From assembly GCF_024228315.1 (NCBI RefSeq), contig NZ_CP100454.1, positions 2,604,001 through 2,668,000 of the forward strand: 64,000 nucleotides of DNA, read 5' to 3'. The notes beneath the pieces were generated by a model that saw only the letters and a list, made by a program, of their open reading frames with translations, had not been told where the DNA came from and searched no databases. Each line of letters begins with the position of its first letter. Positions within the stretch are counted from its first letter, which is position 1. The DNA is from Halomarina pelagica. GTDB taxonomy: Archaea; Halobacteriota; Halobacteria; Halobacteriales; Haloarculaceae. This document shows positions 16,434 to 24,193 of the stretch, piece after piece. Both the position numbers and the translations under genes were made by a program.

Positions 16434-16532
16434 ATGACAGAGAAGCAGACGCTGAAGGACGTCGATCACACGCCGCCGAGCGGCGAGTCCGTGGACAACG
16501 TGTGGGAACGAGGGGCGGAGCGGGCGGACTGA
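16434..16532 (+). CDS. Very small acidic protein (32 aa)
   Basis: A 32-codon ORF, 'MTEKQTLKDVDHTPPSGESV' followed by 'DNVWERGAERAD'. A well-placed TATA box and acidic composition support it. I believe similar tiny proteins occur in other haloarchaea, but I cannot confirm this here. No function can be given. It is followed 49 bp later by another tiny gene with its own TATA box. Confidence 0.55.
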   Translation: MTEKQTLKDVDHTPPSGESVDNVWERGAERAD

Positions 16533-16581
16533 CCGCACCTGCCACACATTAATACGCACCGTGGCCGTAGGTCCAGCCGTC

Positions 16582-16731
16582 ATGCCCACCGTGGAACTAC
16601 GCGAGGAGACCATCGAGCGGCTGAACGGCCTGCGCGAGGAGGACGAGTCCTACGACGAACTCGTCACGGAGCTGATCAACATCTACGAGGCGGAGGAGCT
16701 GACGCTCTTTCACGGCGGGGACGAACTGTAA
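16582..16731 (+). CDS. Small DUF7557-like protein (49 aa), ribbon-helix-helix-like
   Basis: A 49-residue protein, 'MPTVELREETIERLNGLREE' then 'DESYDELVTELINIYEAEEL'. The short strand followed by two helices is the ribbon-helix-helix (CopG/MetJ-like) pattern, and I recognise the haloarchaeal DUF7557 family. TATA-like 'cattaatac' (about 16545-16553) sits about 30 bp upstream. Probably a small DNA-binding protein or antitoxin; no toxin gene is next to it. The IS1341-type element starts 20 bp after its stop. Confidence 0.7.
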   Translation: MPTVELREETIERLNGLREEDESYDELVTELINIYEAEELTLFHGGDEL

Positions 16732-16820
16732 CTCTCGGCCGGCTACCTGATTCAAGGAGAGAGTCCCGCCGTTTACGGCGGGCGTGAGTCCGACAACTGC
16801 GGAACAACCGCTGACACCGC

Positions 16821-16958
16821 TCAGTCCGGGGTATCCTCCCGGACGCGCTTCTCGCCTTCGAGGAGCAACCCCTTCCACGTCAGGCCACGGTGTTTCTTCA
16901 ACGCTTTCAACCGCTCGTACTGGTCGTCGTCATCGAACTCGATTCGTATTGCGACCAT
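16821..16958 (-). CDS. Small charged protein divergent from tnpB (45 aa)
   Basis: A 45-residue ORF, 'MVAIRIEFDDDDQYERLKAL' then 'KKHRGLTWKGLLLEGEKRVR'. A beta-strand followed by two helices suggests a ribbon-helix-helix-like DNA-binding protein, though I do not recognise a family. An ATG 6 bp upstream is also possible. It lies inside the mobile element, reading away from tnpB, with the hexamer 'cataac' about 25 bp upstream. It could repress tnpB or the guide-RNA transcript; this is inference. The decayed element at 56436 has lost it. Confidence 0.6.
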   Translation of the reverse strand: MVAIRIEFDDDDQYERLKALKKHRGLTWKGLLLEGEKRVREDTPD

Positions 16959-16979
16959 GAACATCACATGAACGGAACA

Positions 16980-16985
16980 GTTATG
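16980..16985. promoter_or_regulatory. Possible shared bidirectional TATA hexamer
   Basis: 'gttatg' read on the plus strand and 'cataac' on the minus strand. Its centre lies about 25 bp from the tnpB ATG (17008) and about 25 bp from the ATG of the divergent small gene (16958). No other A/T-rich box fits either gene, so one box may serve both directions. Confidence 0.45.
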
Positions 16986-17007
16986 TGCGTTCCGGTAGTA
17001 CGTAGTA

Positions 17008-18342
17008 ATGATGAAGCGGACCAACACGTTCGACGTGGTTCCTCAGTCCGACGCGGACGAGGAGTTGCTTCGACGCCTGTTGGACGCTTCTGCCGCTCTC
17101 TGGAACGAAATCAACTTTGAGCGACGCGAGAACTACGCCGATCCAGACGCCGACGTGTGGGACATCAGCGAGTATCGCGGCCGCTACGGCGGCACGCTCG
17201 GCGCGTCAACCGTTCAGCAAATCGAACGGAAGAACCGCGAAGCGTGGCGCTCGTTCTTCGCGCTCAAGAAGAAGGGCGAAGCCAACGGCAAGCCCGGATA
17301 CTGGGGCAACGAACGCGAAGGCCGCGAACTCCGAACGTATATCCGCAACACCTCGTACTCGGTCAAGTGGGGCGACTACTCCCGACTCGAAATCCTCGTC
17401 GGCAAAGACCTGAAAGACCAGTACGGTCTTGGACACCGCGAGAGGCTTCGACTCGAAGTTCGGGGCAAACCCAACTGGGACGAGTACGACAAGCAGGGCC
17501 GGTTAGAGTTGGTCTGGGACGAGAACGCACAGACATTCAGGGCCTTTCAGCCAGTCACAATCGACAATTCTCGACTGGCACAACCACTGGCCGACGAAAC
17601 GGCCGCTCTGGATATTGGTGCGAACAATCTCGTCGCCTGTACGACCACGACCGGCACGCAACTGCTGTACGAAGGGCGCGACCTGTTCGAGCGGTTCCGC
17701 GAGGCGACGCGAGAAATCGCCCGTCTCCAATCACTCTTGGACGATGGCCGGTACTCCTCGAATCGGATACGCTCGCTGTACCGTGGGCGGACGAGACGCC
17801 GCGACCACGCCCAAGACGCGCTTGCCCGCGACCTCATCGAACGGGTGCACGGCGAAGGCGTTTCGACGGTATACGTCGGGGCGTTGACGGACGTACTCGA
17901 TGCGCATTGGTCGGTGCGAGCGAACGCGAAAACGCACAACTTCTGGGCGTTCCGTGCGTTCGTCAAGCGCCTCGCGTGTACCGCCGAGGAGTACGGCATG
18001 ACGGTCGAAGTCCGCTCGGAAGCGTGGACTTCCCAAGAGTGTCCGCAGTGCAGTTCGACCGACCGGACGACGCGCCACCGCGACACGCTGACGTGTCCGT
18101 GCGGCTTCGAGGGGCACGCGGACCTCACCGCCAGTGAGACGTTCCTGAGACGTCATCAGAAATCGAAGATTTCTGATTGGCGAACGAGACACGCAGTGTC
18201 TCGTCAACGGCAGACAGACGTACCACGGCCGATGGCACGGCCCGTGCGCCTCAAGTGGGACGACCACGAGTGGTCAGAGTCACCACGCTCTTGTCCCAAC
18301 GAGGAGCGCACGAACCCGCAAGTTGCCTCCGTGGGCCGGTAA
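17008..18342 (+). CDS. tnpB: TnpB, IS1341-type RNA-guided nuclease family, possibly nuclease-inactive
   Basis: A 444-residue TnpB. Residues 1-180 are the N-terminal recognition part. RuvC-I is '[13 protein letters not shown]' with Asp202. The zinc ribbon has Cys345, Cys348, Cys363 and Cys365 ('SQECPQC', '[11 protein letters not shown]'), and RuvC-III is Asp372 in 'HADLTAS'. The RuvC-II stretch reads '[11 protein letters not shown]' (288-297), where TnpB proteins usually have Glu-Asp ('VIEDL'); here it is Gly-Ala, so the catalytic Glu appears absent. Residues about 384-405 come from an in-frame insertion of two hairpins (18155-18204). The ATG at 17008 is followed at once by a second ATG. Known TnpBs use an omegaRNA from the element right end; the clade may be inactive or differ in motif. 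Confidence 0.9.
   Translation: MMKRTNTFDVVPQSDADEELLRRLLDASAALWNEINFERRENYADPDADVWDISEYRGRYGGTLGASTVQQIERKNREAWRSFFALKKKGEANGKPGYWGNEREGRELRTYIRNTSYSVKWGDYSRLEILVGKDLKDQYGLGHRERLRLEVRGKPNWDEYDKQGRLELVWDENAQTFRAFQPVTIDNSRLAQPLADETAALDIGANNLVACTTTTGTQLLYEGRDLFERFREATREIARLQSLLDDGRYSSNRIRSLYRGRTRRRDHAQDALARDLIERVHGEGVSTVYVGALTDVLDAHWSVRANAKTHNFWAFRAFVKRLACTAEEYGMTVEVRSEAWTSQECPQCSSTDRTTRHRDTLTCPCGFEGHADLTASETFLRRHQKSKISDWRTRHAVSRQRQTDVPRPMARPVRLKWDDHEWSESPRSCPNEERTNPQVASVGR
18155..18204. repeat. Two tandem perfect hairpins inside tnpB
   Basis: Hairpin 1: ATCAGAAATC-gaa-GATTTCTGAT (18155-18177), 10-bp arms. Hairpin 2: ACGAGACAC-gca-GTGTCTCGT (18184-18204), 9-bp arms. Both have 3-base loops. They sit between the RuvC-III region and the conserved '[10 protein letters not shown]' C-terminus. 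The related ORF at 56483-56980 has about 19 fewer residues at this place, so this is an in-frame insertion of about 57 bp. Confidence 0.75.
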
Positions 18343-18447
18343 GCGATACCCCCCAGCGCGAGGGAACCCCGGCGTCTCGCTGAACGACGTGAAGCGAGGC
18401 TCGGGAGACGCAGGCGTCTCCCGGCGTTTACGCCGGGGAGGATGTCA
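18343..18447 (+). ncRNA. Candidate omegaRNA scaffold at the element right end
   Basis: Between the tnpB stop and the element end lie three hairpins: GTCTCGCT/AGCGAGGC (about 18373-18400, one G-T pair), GGGAGACGC-ag-GCGTCTCCC (18403-18422) and the terminal CCCGGCG-TTTA-CGCCGGG (18420-18437). In TnpB systems the guide RNA starts within the 3' part of tnpB, folds here and ends with a guide copied from flanking DNA, here 18448 onward. Haloarchaeal IS1341 genes are known to make such sense-overlapping transcripts. No transcript is shown by sequence alone. Confidence 0.5.
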
Positions 18448-18584
18448 TACACCTTCCGATCGCTCGACGCCGCGAGCGTCCGCTCCGAGACGCGAACCGC
18501 TTCGGCGAGCAGGCCGCCCGCGAAGTTACCGAGCGCCGGGAGCGCGCCCAGCGCCAGCGCGGTGAGGTAGCCGGATAGTGCCAT
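18448..18584 (-). pseudogene. 5' fragment of a ZIP-like metal transporter gene, truncated at the element end
   Basis: From ATG 18584 the frame gives 'MALSGYLTALALGALPALGN' then 'FAGGLLAEAVRVSERTLAAS', which reads like the first transmembrane helix and loop of a ZIP-family metal transporter ('ALGNFAGGLL'). Similarity stops at the right end of the IS1341 element, and the remainder is not found on the other side of the element (that side is the DUF7557-like gene). So the gene was broken and most of it lost. It lies next to the copper ATPase. Family call rests on one helix and is tentative. Confidence 0.45.
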
Positions 18585-18749
18585 GCCGAGCAGATGGAAT
18601 CGTCGTACGGCCGGGCGCGTAATGCGCGTTGTGCCGGCGGTGTGTGCGCCCGGCGAGGAGAGATACGCCGGCGGCAGAAGTGCGCTGGCGGCGTCCGTCA
18701 CGCCGGCGGAGCGCGTTCCCGCGGGTCGTCCTCGGCCTCGGCTCGGCCC

Positions 18750-21032
18750 TCAGTCGGCCGGCCGCGCCTCCCCGTGCGGGGAGACGCCGCGCAGGGTCGG
18801 CACGGCGAGGTCCGCCCGGCGGAGGAACTGGGCGTTGATCGCGACGATCACCGTCGAGAGGGACATCAGGATCGCGCCGATCGCCGGCGAGAGCAGGATC
18901 CCGATCGGCGCGAGCACGCCCGCCGCGAGCGGGATGGCGAACACGTTGTACCCGGCCGCCCAGACGAGGTTCTCCTGCATCTTCCGGTAGCTCTTCCGCG
19001 AGAGAGCGACCAGCCGAACCACGTCAAGCGGGTTGTTCTGCACGAGGACGACGTCGGCCGACTCGACCGCCACGTCCGTGCCGGACCCGATCGCGATGCC
19101 GACGTCCGCGCGCGTCAGCGCCGGGGCGTCGTTGACGCCGTCGCCGACCATCGCGACGAGTTTACCCTGCCGCTGGAGTTCGACGATCTTCCCGTCCTTG
19201 TCCTCCGGCAGCACCTCGGCGAAGTAGGTGTCGATGCCGAGGTCGGCGGCGACGGCGCGGGCCACGTCCTCGGAGTCGCCGGTGAGCATCGCCACCTCCA
19301 CGCCCATCTCGTGGAGCGCCTCGATCGCCCGCCGGCTCTCCTCGCGGATCACGTCGGCGAGCGCGACCGCCGCGATCGCCTCGCCGTCGCGAACGAGGTA
19401 GACGACGGTCCGGGCGTTGGCCCCCGCCTCCGCCGCGAACGCGGCGAGTTCGGGGGCGGGTTCGACGCCGAGCAGGTCGAGGAGGTTCGGCCCGCCGACG
19501 TGGACCGTCCGGCCGTCGACGGTCGCGCGGACGCCCCGCCCCTCGATGGCCTCGAACTCGCTCACGGCCGGCACCGCGAGGTCGCGGCCCTCGGCGGCCT
19601 CGCGGACGGCCCGGGCGATGATGTGCTCGGAGTCGCCCTCGACCGCGGCCGTGAGCGCGAGCGCCTCGTCCTCGTCCGTCCCGTCGACGGTGGCGACCCC
19701 GACCACCCCCTGCTCGCCCCTGGTGAGCGTCCCGGTCTTGTCGAAGACGATCGTGTCGACGTTCCGAGCCTCCTCCATCGCGATCCGGTCGCGGACGAGC
19801 ATGCCGTTTCGGGCGGCGAGGGAGGTGTTGATCGCGACGACGAGCGGGATCGCCAACCCGAGCGCGTGGGGACAGGCGATGACGAGCACCGTCACCACGC
19901 GCTCGACGACCGCGACGTCGAAGCCGACCGCGACGCTCCACGCGACCGCCGTGACGGCCGCCGCGGCGAGCGCGACGTAGAACAGCCAGCCCGCCGCTCG
20001 GTCGGCCAGCATCTGCGTCCGGGACCTGCTCCCCTGGGCCTCCTCGACGAGTCGCATGATGCCCGAGAGGGTCGTCTCGTCGCCGGTCGCCGTGATCCGA
20101 ACGCGGAGGCTCCCGGCCCCGTTGATCGTCCCCCCGATCACCTCGTCGTCGGGTGCCTTCTCGACCGGGCGGGACTCGCCGGTGATCATCGCCTCGTCGA
20201 CGTCCGAACTCCCCTCCTCGACGACGCCGTCGGCGGGCACGTTCGCCCCCGGGCGGACGAGCACCTGGTCGCCCGGTTCGAGGTCACCGACGGGCACCTC
20301 CTCGGTCTCCCCGTCCCCGGTGACGCGCTCTGCGGTGTCGGGGAGGAGCTTCGCGAGTTCGTCGAGCGCGCTCGACGCCTGCCGGACGCTACGCATCTCG
20401 ATCCAGTGACCGAGCAGCATGATGTCGATCAGCGTCACCAGTTCCCAGAAGAAGTCCATGCCGGGGAGGAAGACCACCGTCGCGAGGCTGTAGACGAAGG
20501 CGACGGTGATCGCGAGCGAGATGAGCGTCATCATGCCGGGCTGGCGCGCGCGCAGTTCCGGGACCGCCATCCGGAGGAACGGAACGCCGCCGTAGGCGAA
20601 GACGACGACCGAGAAGACGGGCGACGCCCACTCGCTACCGGGGAACGCCGGCGCGGAGAACCCGAGCAGTTCCTGCAACCCCTCGCTGTAGAGCAGGACG
20701 GGGATCGACAGGGCCAGCGAGACGAAGAACCGCCGCCGGAACAGCCGTTCGTGCCCGGCGTGCATTCCGCCCCCGTGTCCCTCGTGTCCCTCGTCTCCCC
20801 CGTGAGCCCCGTGTGTCCCGTGTGTCTCCCCTCCCTCGCGTCCCCCGCGACGCATCTGCGGGTGCGTCTCGTGCGACGTCGCTTCCTCCTCTACGAGCGA
20901 CTCCTCCACCCTGGGCTGTGCGTGTGTGCCGTGTCTCGCACGCGACTCCGTCTCGTCCGCTCCGTCGTTCGCGTTCGGAAGGTCGGCGTGCCCGCGCGTC
21001 TCGTGGTCGGTTTCGTCGGGTCTCCCTGTCAT
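18750..21032 (-). CDS. copB: Copper/heavy-metal exporting P1B-type ATPase (CopB-like, CPH motif)
   Basis: A 760-residue metal-pumping ATPase. The first 95 residues are hydrophilic and His/Gly-rich ('[20 protein letters not shown]'), a likely metal-binding tail replacing HMA domains. Then come eight predicted membrane segments, the TGES loop (about 284-287), the metal-site 'ACPHALG' (CPH at 387-389) and the phosphorylated Asp431 in 'DKTGTLT', then '[12 protein letters not shown]'. The CPH motif marks the P1B-3 group (CopB), which exports copper or silver. ATG 21032 is chosen over an upstream GTG because 'aggagggg' lies just before it, an unusually clear Shine-Dalgarno for this window. Confidence 0.92.
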   Translation of the reverse strand: MTGRPDETDHETRGHADLPNANDGADETESRARHGTHAQPRVEESLVEEEATSHETHPQMRRGGREGGETHGTHGAHGGDEGHEGHGGGMHAGHERLFRRRFFVSLALSIPVLLYSEGLQELLGFSAPAFPGSEWASPVFSVVVFAYGGVPFLRMAVPELRARQPGMMTLISLAITVAFVYSLATVVFLPGMDFFWELVTLIDIMLLGHWIEMRSVRQASSALDELAKLLPDTAERVTGDGETEEVPVGDLEPGDQVLVRPGANVPADGVVEEGSSDVDEAMITGESRPVEKAPDDEVIGGTINGAGSLRVRITATGDETTLSGIMRLVEEAQGSRSRTQMLADRAAGWLFYVALAAAAVTAVAWSVAVGFDVAVVERVVTVLVIACPHALGLAIPLVVAINTSLAARNGMLVRDRIAMEEARNVDTIVFDKTGTLTRGEQGVVGVATVDGTDEDEALALTAAVEGDSEHIIARAVREAAEGRDLAVPAVSEFEAIEGRGVRATVDGRTVHVGGPNLLDLLGVEPAPELAAFAAEAGANARTVVYLVRDGEAIAAVALADVIREESRRAIEALHEMGVEVAMLTGDSEDVARAVAADLGIDTYFAEVLPEDKDGKIVELQRQGKLVAMVGDGVNDAPALTRADVGIAIGSGTDVAVESADVVLVQNNPLDVVRLVALSRKSYRKMQENLVWAAGYNVFAIPLAAGVLAPIGILLSPAIGAILMSLSTVIVAINAQFLRRADLAVPTLRGVSPHGEARPAD

Positions 21033-21056
21033 TATCGTCCCCTCCTGATCGGCCAC

Positions 21057-22291
21057 CGTCCGGCCGCCGCGCCGCGGACCCCACCGGGTCGAACGGCCGA
21101 CTCCCCCACGCGGTCGAATCGAACCCGTCGGGGGAGGACAACACTCCTCCTAACGCCCCGTCGAGCTTTATCGGTTCTGCCTTCGAAAACGAAGCTCTCG
21201 GGCCGATACACCGTCGTAAATGAGGTCTATCGACCGACGAGTCCGCATTACGACACTCTGTCGGGGGTTCGACGGTCGCTCGTTCTCGGCTTCGTCCGGC
21301 GCGGACGACGGTCTCGCCGGTCGGTGGGAGCGTCGGTCGAAGAACGGGGGCGGACGATCGGTGATAGTTCCGCCCCCGCTGACGAACTTACTCGAGTGTC
21401 GCCGCGGCGTCGATCGGTCTGTGCGCGGCGACGTTTCGCTACGTCGGCCGGGGATGTAATAGTTACTCACAGAGATAGCGAAGCGACGCGACCGACGAGC
21501 CATCGGGGGACGTATCTCGCCGCCGTGGCAGTTCACGCGCGTCGATGCGGCGTGACGTGACGTAACGTAACGTGACGTGACGCGACCGCGCGCCGAATCG
21601 AGCGATCGCACCGTGACGTCTTCCGTGCGTTACGGCCGTCCTTATCGCGAATGCACGGCGACTAACTATTTCACCGGGCGGTGACGATCCGGTGTCGCCG
21701 CGGGTCTACCCGCCCCTCGCGTGCGACCGCACCAACACCGGGACGACCGGCGGTCGGGACTCCGTCCCCCGACCGCCCGTCTCTTCCTTTCGCGTCGATT
21801 CGAGGACATCGTGCTGCGTGTACCGACCGGTGGGCGTCGTTGACGCCGTTCGCGTACGGCCGTGGCTCGACGGACACAGGCACAATTATTTTCAGTATCG
21901 GATTCTACGGTATTTTGGGGAGGACGATCCGTTCGATCCCGTTACGACTCGATGTAGTACCGTTACTTAATTCCTTTTAGAGCGACTGCCGTATAAAACG
22001 TGGAATTCTCAACCCCCTCCGCAGTCGAACGGGGCGGGGAGTCGAGCGCTCTACTTTGGGGTGTCGGCCCCTCCGGCGGTGCTCGGGGCCCGGCAGTTCG
22101 TCGGACTCGCCGCGCGAGGGAGCAGCAAGGACGGACGCGACAACCGGACGTCCGCCGCCGCCGCGGATCGCTCGGTCCTCGGAGGACATCGACGAGCGTC
22201 ACGCGACGATCGGTAGGCCCCGGATTTCGGTTCGGATCCACGAACTATATACTATCAAAGAGCTTATTAGTATTCGAACATACATGTCGTC
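21057..22291. other. Gene-poor region of about 1.2 kb
   Basis: No convincing protein frame on either strand; the frames that exist are Arg/Ser/Pro-rich. It contains 'CTTCG-aaaa-CGAAG' at 21181-21194 (possible operator upstream of copB), a run of seven pentamers at 21551-21585, and an A/T-rich patch at about 21880-22010 ('caattattttcag', 'cttaattccttttag'). The end carries the promoter of the next gene. It may be decayed accessory DNA. Confidence 0.5.
21551..21585. repeat. Seven tandem pentamers, CGTGA/CGTAA
   Basis: CGTGA, CGTGA, CGTAA, CGTAA, CGTGA, CGTGA, CGCGA in uninterrupted tandem. The order is nearly symmetrical. It is too short and regular for a CRISPR array. Origin could be slippage or clustered protein sites. 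Confidence 0.7.
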
Positions 22292-22654
22292 ATGGTTGAT
22301 GTATCGACACTGTTCGAGTTGTTGACCGCCGACGTCCGGCGGCGCTTGCTCGTAGCACTGTGTGACGTCCGTTCGGTTCAGGTTCCCGAAGGAATCCTCG
22401 CACGCGGGCACGCCGCTGCCGTGTCGTCTCCGGACTTCCGCCCCGGACAGCGGCGATCGCTCGACGGGACGTCTCCGCATTCGGACACCTTTCAGCTGTA
22501 CCACAACCACCTCCCGAAGCTAGCCGACGTGGGTCTCATCGAGTGGGACCGGGAGGCGCAAACCGTCTCACGGGGGCCGAACTTCGAGGAGGTCGAACCC
22601 GCCGTCCGTCTGCTGGCCGCGAACGCTCACGAGTTCCCCGGCGAGTTCTACTGA
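22292..22654 (+). CDS. Winged-helix DUF7344-like regulator
   Basis: A 120-residue protein, 'MVDVSTLFELLTADVRRRLL' start, with 'FQLYHNHLPKLADVGLIEWD' as the recognition helix and wing region, then an acidic tail. This is the arrangement of haloarchaeal DUF7344 winged-helix proteins (ArsR-like). TATA-like 'cttattag' (about 22263-22270) is 25 bp upstream. No effector domain is visible. It stands alone in an accessory region. Confidence 0.8.
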   Translation: MVDVSTLFELLTADVRRRLLVALCDVRSVQVPEGILARGHAAAVSSPDFRPGQRRSLDGTSPHSDTFQLYHNHLPKLADVGLIEWDREAQTVSRGPNFEEVEPAVRLLAANAHEFPGEFY

Positions 22655-22763
22655 TCGGTCCACGTCCCCCGTCTCGCTCCGATGGACGTGCCGGGGGACG
22701 ACCGAATCGGGTGTTCGCGGCGCTCCGGTGTGCTGGCTGTGCTCCCTCTATCGTGGATTCGCG

Positions 22764-23093
22764 TCATGGTTCATCGTCCTCGAAGAACTCGCGTCGTAGA
22801 TCCATCTTCTCGCGCTCTGTCCGTCGGTCGTGTCGATCCAGAATATCGTGAGGGACATTCACGCGGTCGCTCACGACGCGCTCCGGCACACCGTCGCGCA
22901 GGAATCGCGTGATAGCTCCGCGACGGATACCGTGCGGCGAACGCGAGCTTGGACACTCGCTTTCGTGGCCGTGGGCCGTCGCTTCGCAGGTCTCCGGTTC
23001 GCGGTCGTGCGGACAAGACCCGATCAGACACGGCTGGGTCATCTGATAGACCGTCGCGCGGATCGACGTTTCCGAGAGACGGCCATTCTCGGA
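22764..23093 (-). pseudogene. C-terminal remnant of a tyrosine integrase, catalytic Tyr missing
   Basis: The frame reads 'GRLSETSIRATVYQMTQPCL', '..CPHDREPETCEA', 'CPSSRSPHGIRRGAITRFLR', '..VVSDRVNVPHDILDRHDRR', matching the C-terminal third of haloarchaeal phage/plasmid integrases. The H-x-x-R motif (His-Gly-Ile-Arg) is present, but where these enzymes have 'LDxHYDxR' this has 'LDRHDRR', so the nucleophilic Tyr codon is gone. The N-terminal domain and first Arg box are absent. It is therefore dead, a scar of an integrated element; a tRNA-Ala lies 1.1 kb away. Confidence 0.7.
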
Positions 23094-23115
23094 ACCCCTC
23101 TCAACGCTGGATTGG

Positions 23116-23469
23116 CTACTCGTCCGCGCTCGGGGTCGCTCGCCCGGCCCCAATCGCGACGAGTTCCGCGTTTAGTTCCGCGACGAGCTGGCCTGTCGGG
23201 CTTTCGAGATCGTAATGGTATCGCTTCCCCCCGGCCGTCTCCGCGACGATCCCCGCTTCAACGAGTTTATCCAAATGACGCCGGACGCTTTGAGTACTAA
23301 TCCCGGCGAATTCGGCGAGTTCGGTTTTGGTGAACTCCTTTTTCGGATCGACCTGAAGGAGCGCGTCGATGATGAAGTGGACGCTATCGTGTTGACAGAG
23401 GTACAACCATCCCGACGGATATTCGAGCCGCTCCTCTTTCGTCGTGCGCGTATTGGCTGTTCTGCTCAT
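23116..23469 (-). CDS. Winged-helix transcriptional regulator (ArsR/MarR-like)
   Basis: A 117-residue protein. Residues 30-95 form a winged helix: 'FIIDALLQVDPKKEFTKTEL', 'FAGISTQSVRRHLDKLVEAG', then a wing with 'GKRYHYDLESPTG'. This type occurs in haloarchaeal viruses, plasmids and genomic islands. It is divergent from the 106-aa gene at 23564, and repeated CCTAC boxes lie in the 94-bp gap, so autoregulation and control of the neighbour are likely (inference). Confidence 0.8.
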   Translation of the reverse strand: MSRTANTRTTKEERLEYPSGWLYLCQHDSVHFIIDALLQVDPKKEFTKTELAEFAGISTQSVRRHLDKLVEAGIVAETAGGKRYHYDLESPTGQLVAELNAELVAIGAGRATPSADE

Positions 23470-23470
23470 G

Positions 23471-23548
23471 CCTACTCTATCGTTGGTCCGTCGTATATCA
23501 ATTGTGGCCCTAACCCTACATCAAAGTAGGCTGGTTTATTATCCCTAC
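23471..23548. promoter_or_regulatory. Divergent promoter region with CCTAC operator-like boxes
   Basis: CCTAC occurs at 23471, 23515 and 23544; the middle one forms an inverted repeat with GTAGG (CCTAC-atcaaa-GTAGG, 23515-23530). 'CCCTACATC' is an exact direct repeat at 23514-23522 and 23543-23551. TATA-like 'tttatt' (about 23534-23540) serves the plus-strand gene at leaderless distance. Confidence 0.5.
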
Positions 23549-23563
23549 ATCGTTGTACGGTGT

Positions 23564-23884
23564 ATGAGCGAGACGGAACTTGTTTGCGCGGTACTCCGCG
23601 TCCTCGTCACGAACCACGCCTACGGCCGACCACTCCCCCGTGATGTCGTTCTCAATAAGACGGCCTATCCAGCCCACAAGGGCGACGCCGCAAAAGAAGC
23701 GTTCGAGACCGTCCGAAGGCAGGAATTCGTCATCGACTACGGCGACCGTGGGATCATGCTCGATAACTCCGAGTTCGGTGCCCTCGTTCAATACCTCTAC
23801 GGTGACTGCGACTGGGAACGCTTCGAACTTGAGCTACGAATCAAACATTTCGAGGGGTGGGAAAATATTGAGTGGGGAAAATAG
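23564..23884 (+). CDS. Island-associated protein of unknown function (106 aa)
   Basis: A 106-residue protein from ATG 23564, chosen because a TATA-like box lies 25-30 bp upstream and the codons before it look non-coding. It has 'AVLRVLVTNHAYGRPLPRDV' and 'EFVIDYGDRGIMLDNSEFGA', a mixed alpha/beta pattern with no known motif; the first part may be a winged-helix-like fold. G+C is lower than in the core genes around it. Divergent from the regulator at 23116-23469, which may control it. Confidence 0.7.
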   Translation: MSETELVCAVLRVLVTNHAYGRPLPRDVVLNKTAYPAHKGDAAKEAFETVRRQEFVIDYGDRGIMLDNSEFGALVQYLYGDCDWERFELELRIKHFEGWENIEWGK

Positions 23885-23967
23885 ATCACGCAAAGCCGAG
23901 TTCCGATACGTGGGTTAAATGAATCTGGTCGGCAGGGTCATGTACCCTCCCCCTCGTCGAGCGCGGA

Positions 23968-24177
23968 TCACGGACGATGGTCGTGCGGGATACCGATCCC
24001 GCAGTAGGTGCAAATCGGCGCGTGGGGGTCGTACTCCCTCGCGTCATCACCCGAGGGCGTCGGGGGGCGCCGAGATTCTCGATGGTCTCTCTTCCCTGTG
24101 GCTACGTCAGATAACCCCGATTCGCCGTTTTTCGAAGGACTGTGGCTGTCTCTGATCGTTCCAAAGTCACCGCTCAC
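23968..24177 (-). CDS. Possible small zinc-finger protein (69 aa)
   Basis: A 69-residue frame beginning 17 bp downstream of the tRNA-Ala gene on the same strand. The C-terminus 'ICTYCGIGIPHDH' has a CxxC and two His that could hold zinc; the rest is polar and unremarkable. No good promoter other than read-through from the tRNA is visible. It may be coding or a chance frame. Confidence 0.35.
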   Translation of the reverse strand: MSGDFGTIRDSHSPSKNGESGLSDVATGKRDHRESRRPPTPSGDDAREYDPHAPICTYCGIGIPHDHRP

Positions 24178-24193
24178 GGCAGTTAATTTCGAA

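Larger units (their letters stand above)
16752..18447 (+). mobile_element. IS1341-type (IS200/IS605 family, TnpB-only) insertion element, full length
   Basis: The ends are defined by comparison with the second element at 56436-57112. Left end: 'TCAAGGAGAGA' (16752-16762), then a hairpin of 7-bp arms CCCGCCG/CGGCGGG with loop TTTA (16765-16782), then 'TGAGTCCGAC'. Right end: hairpin CCCGGCG-TTTA-CGCCGGG (18420-18437) then 'GAGGATGTCA' (to 18447). It holds a tnpB gene and a small divergent ORF but no TnpA, so it cannot move on its own. Base composition is visibly lower in G+C than neighbours. Exact end bases are uncertain by a few positions because this family makes no target duplication. Confidence 0.8.

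Noticed and set aside
16752-18447. TnpA transposase of the Y1 type within the element
   Set aside because: The only other frame is the 45-residue divergent ORF, which lacks the HuH and Tyr motifs and is far too short.
18594-21560. A 988-codon open frame on the plus strand
   Set aside because: It is antisense to the copB ATPase, whose motifs are all present. Long antisense frames are common at this G+C content; this one is Arg/Pro/Val-rich with no domain.
21551-21585. Possible CRISPR array
   Set aside because: Only 5-bp units in direct tandem with no spacers; no cas genes in the window.
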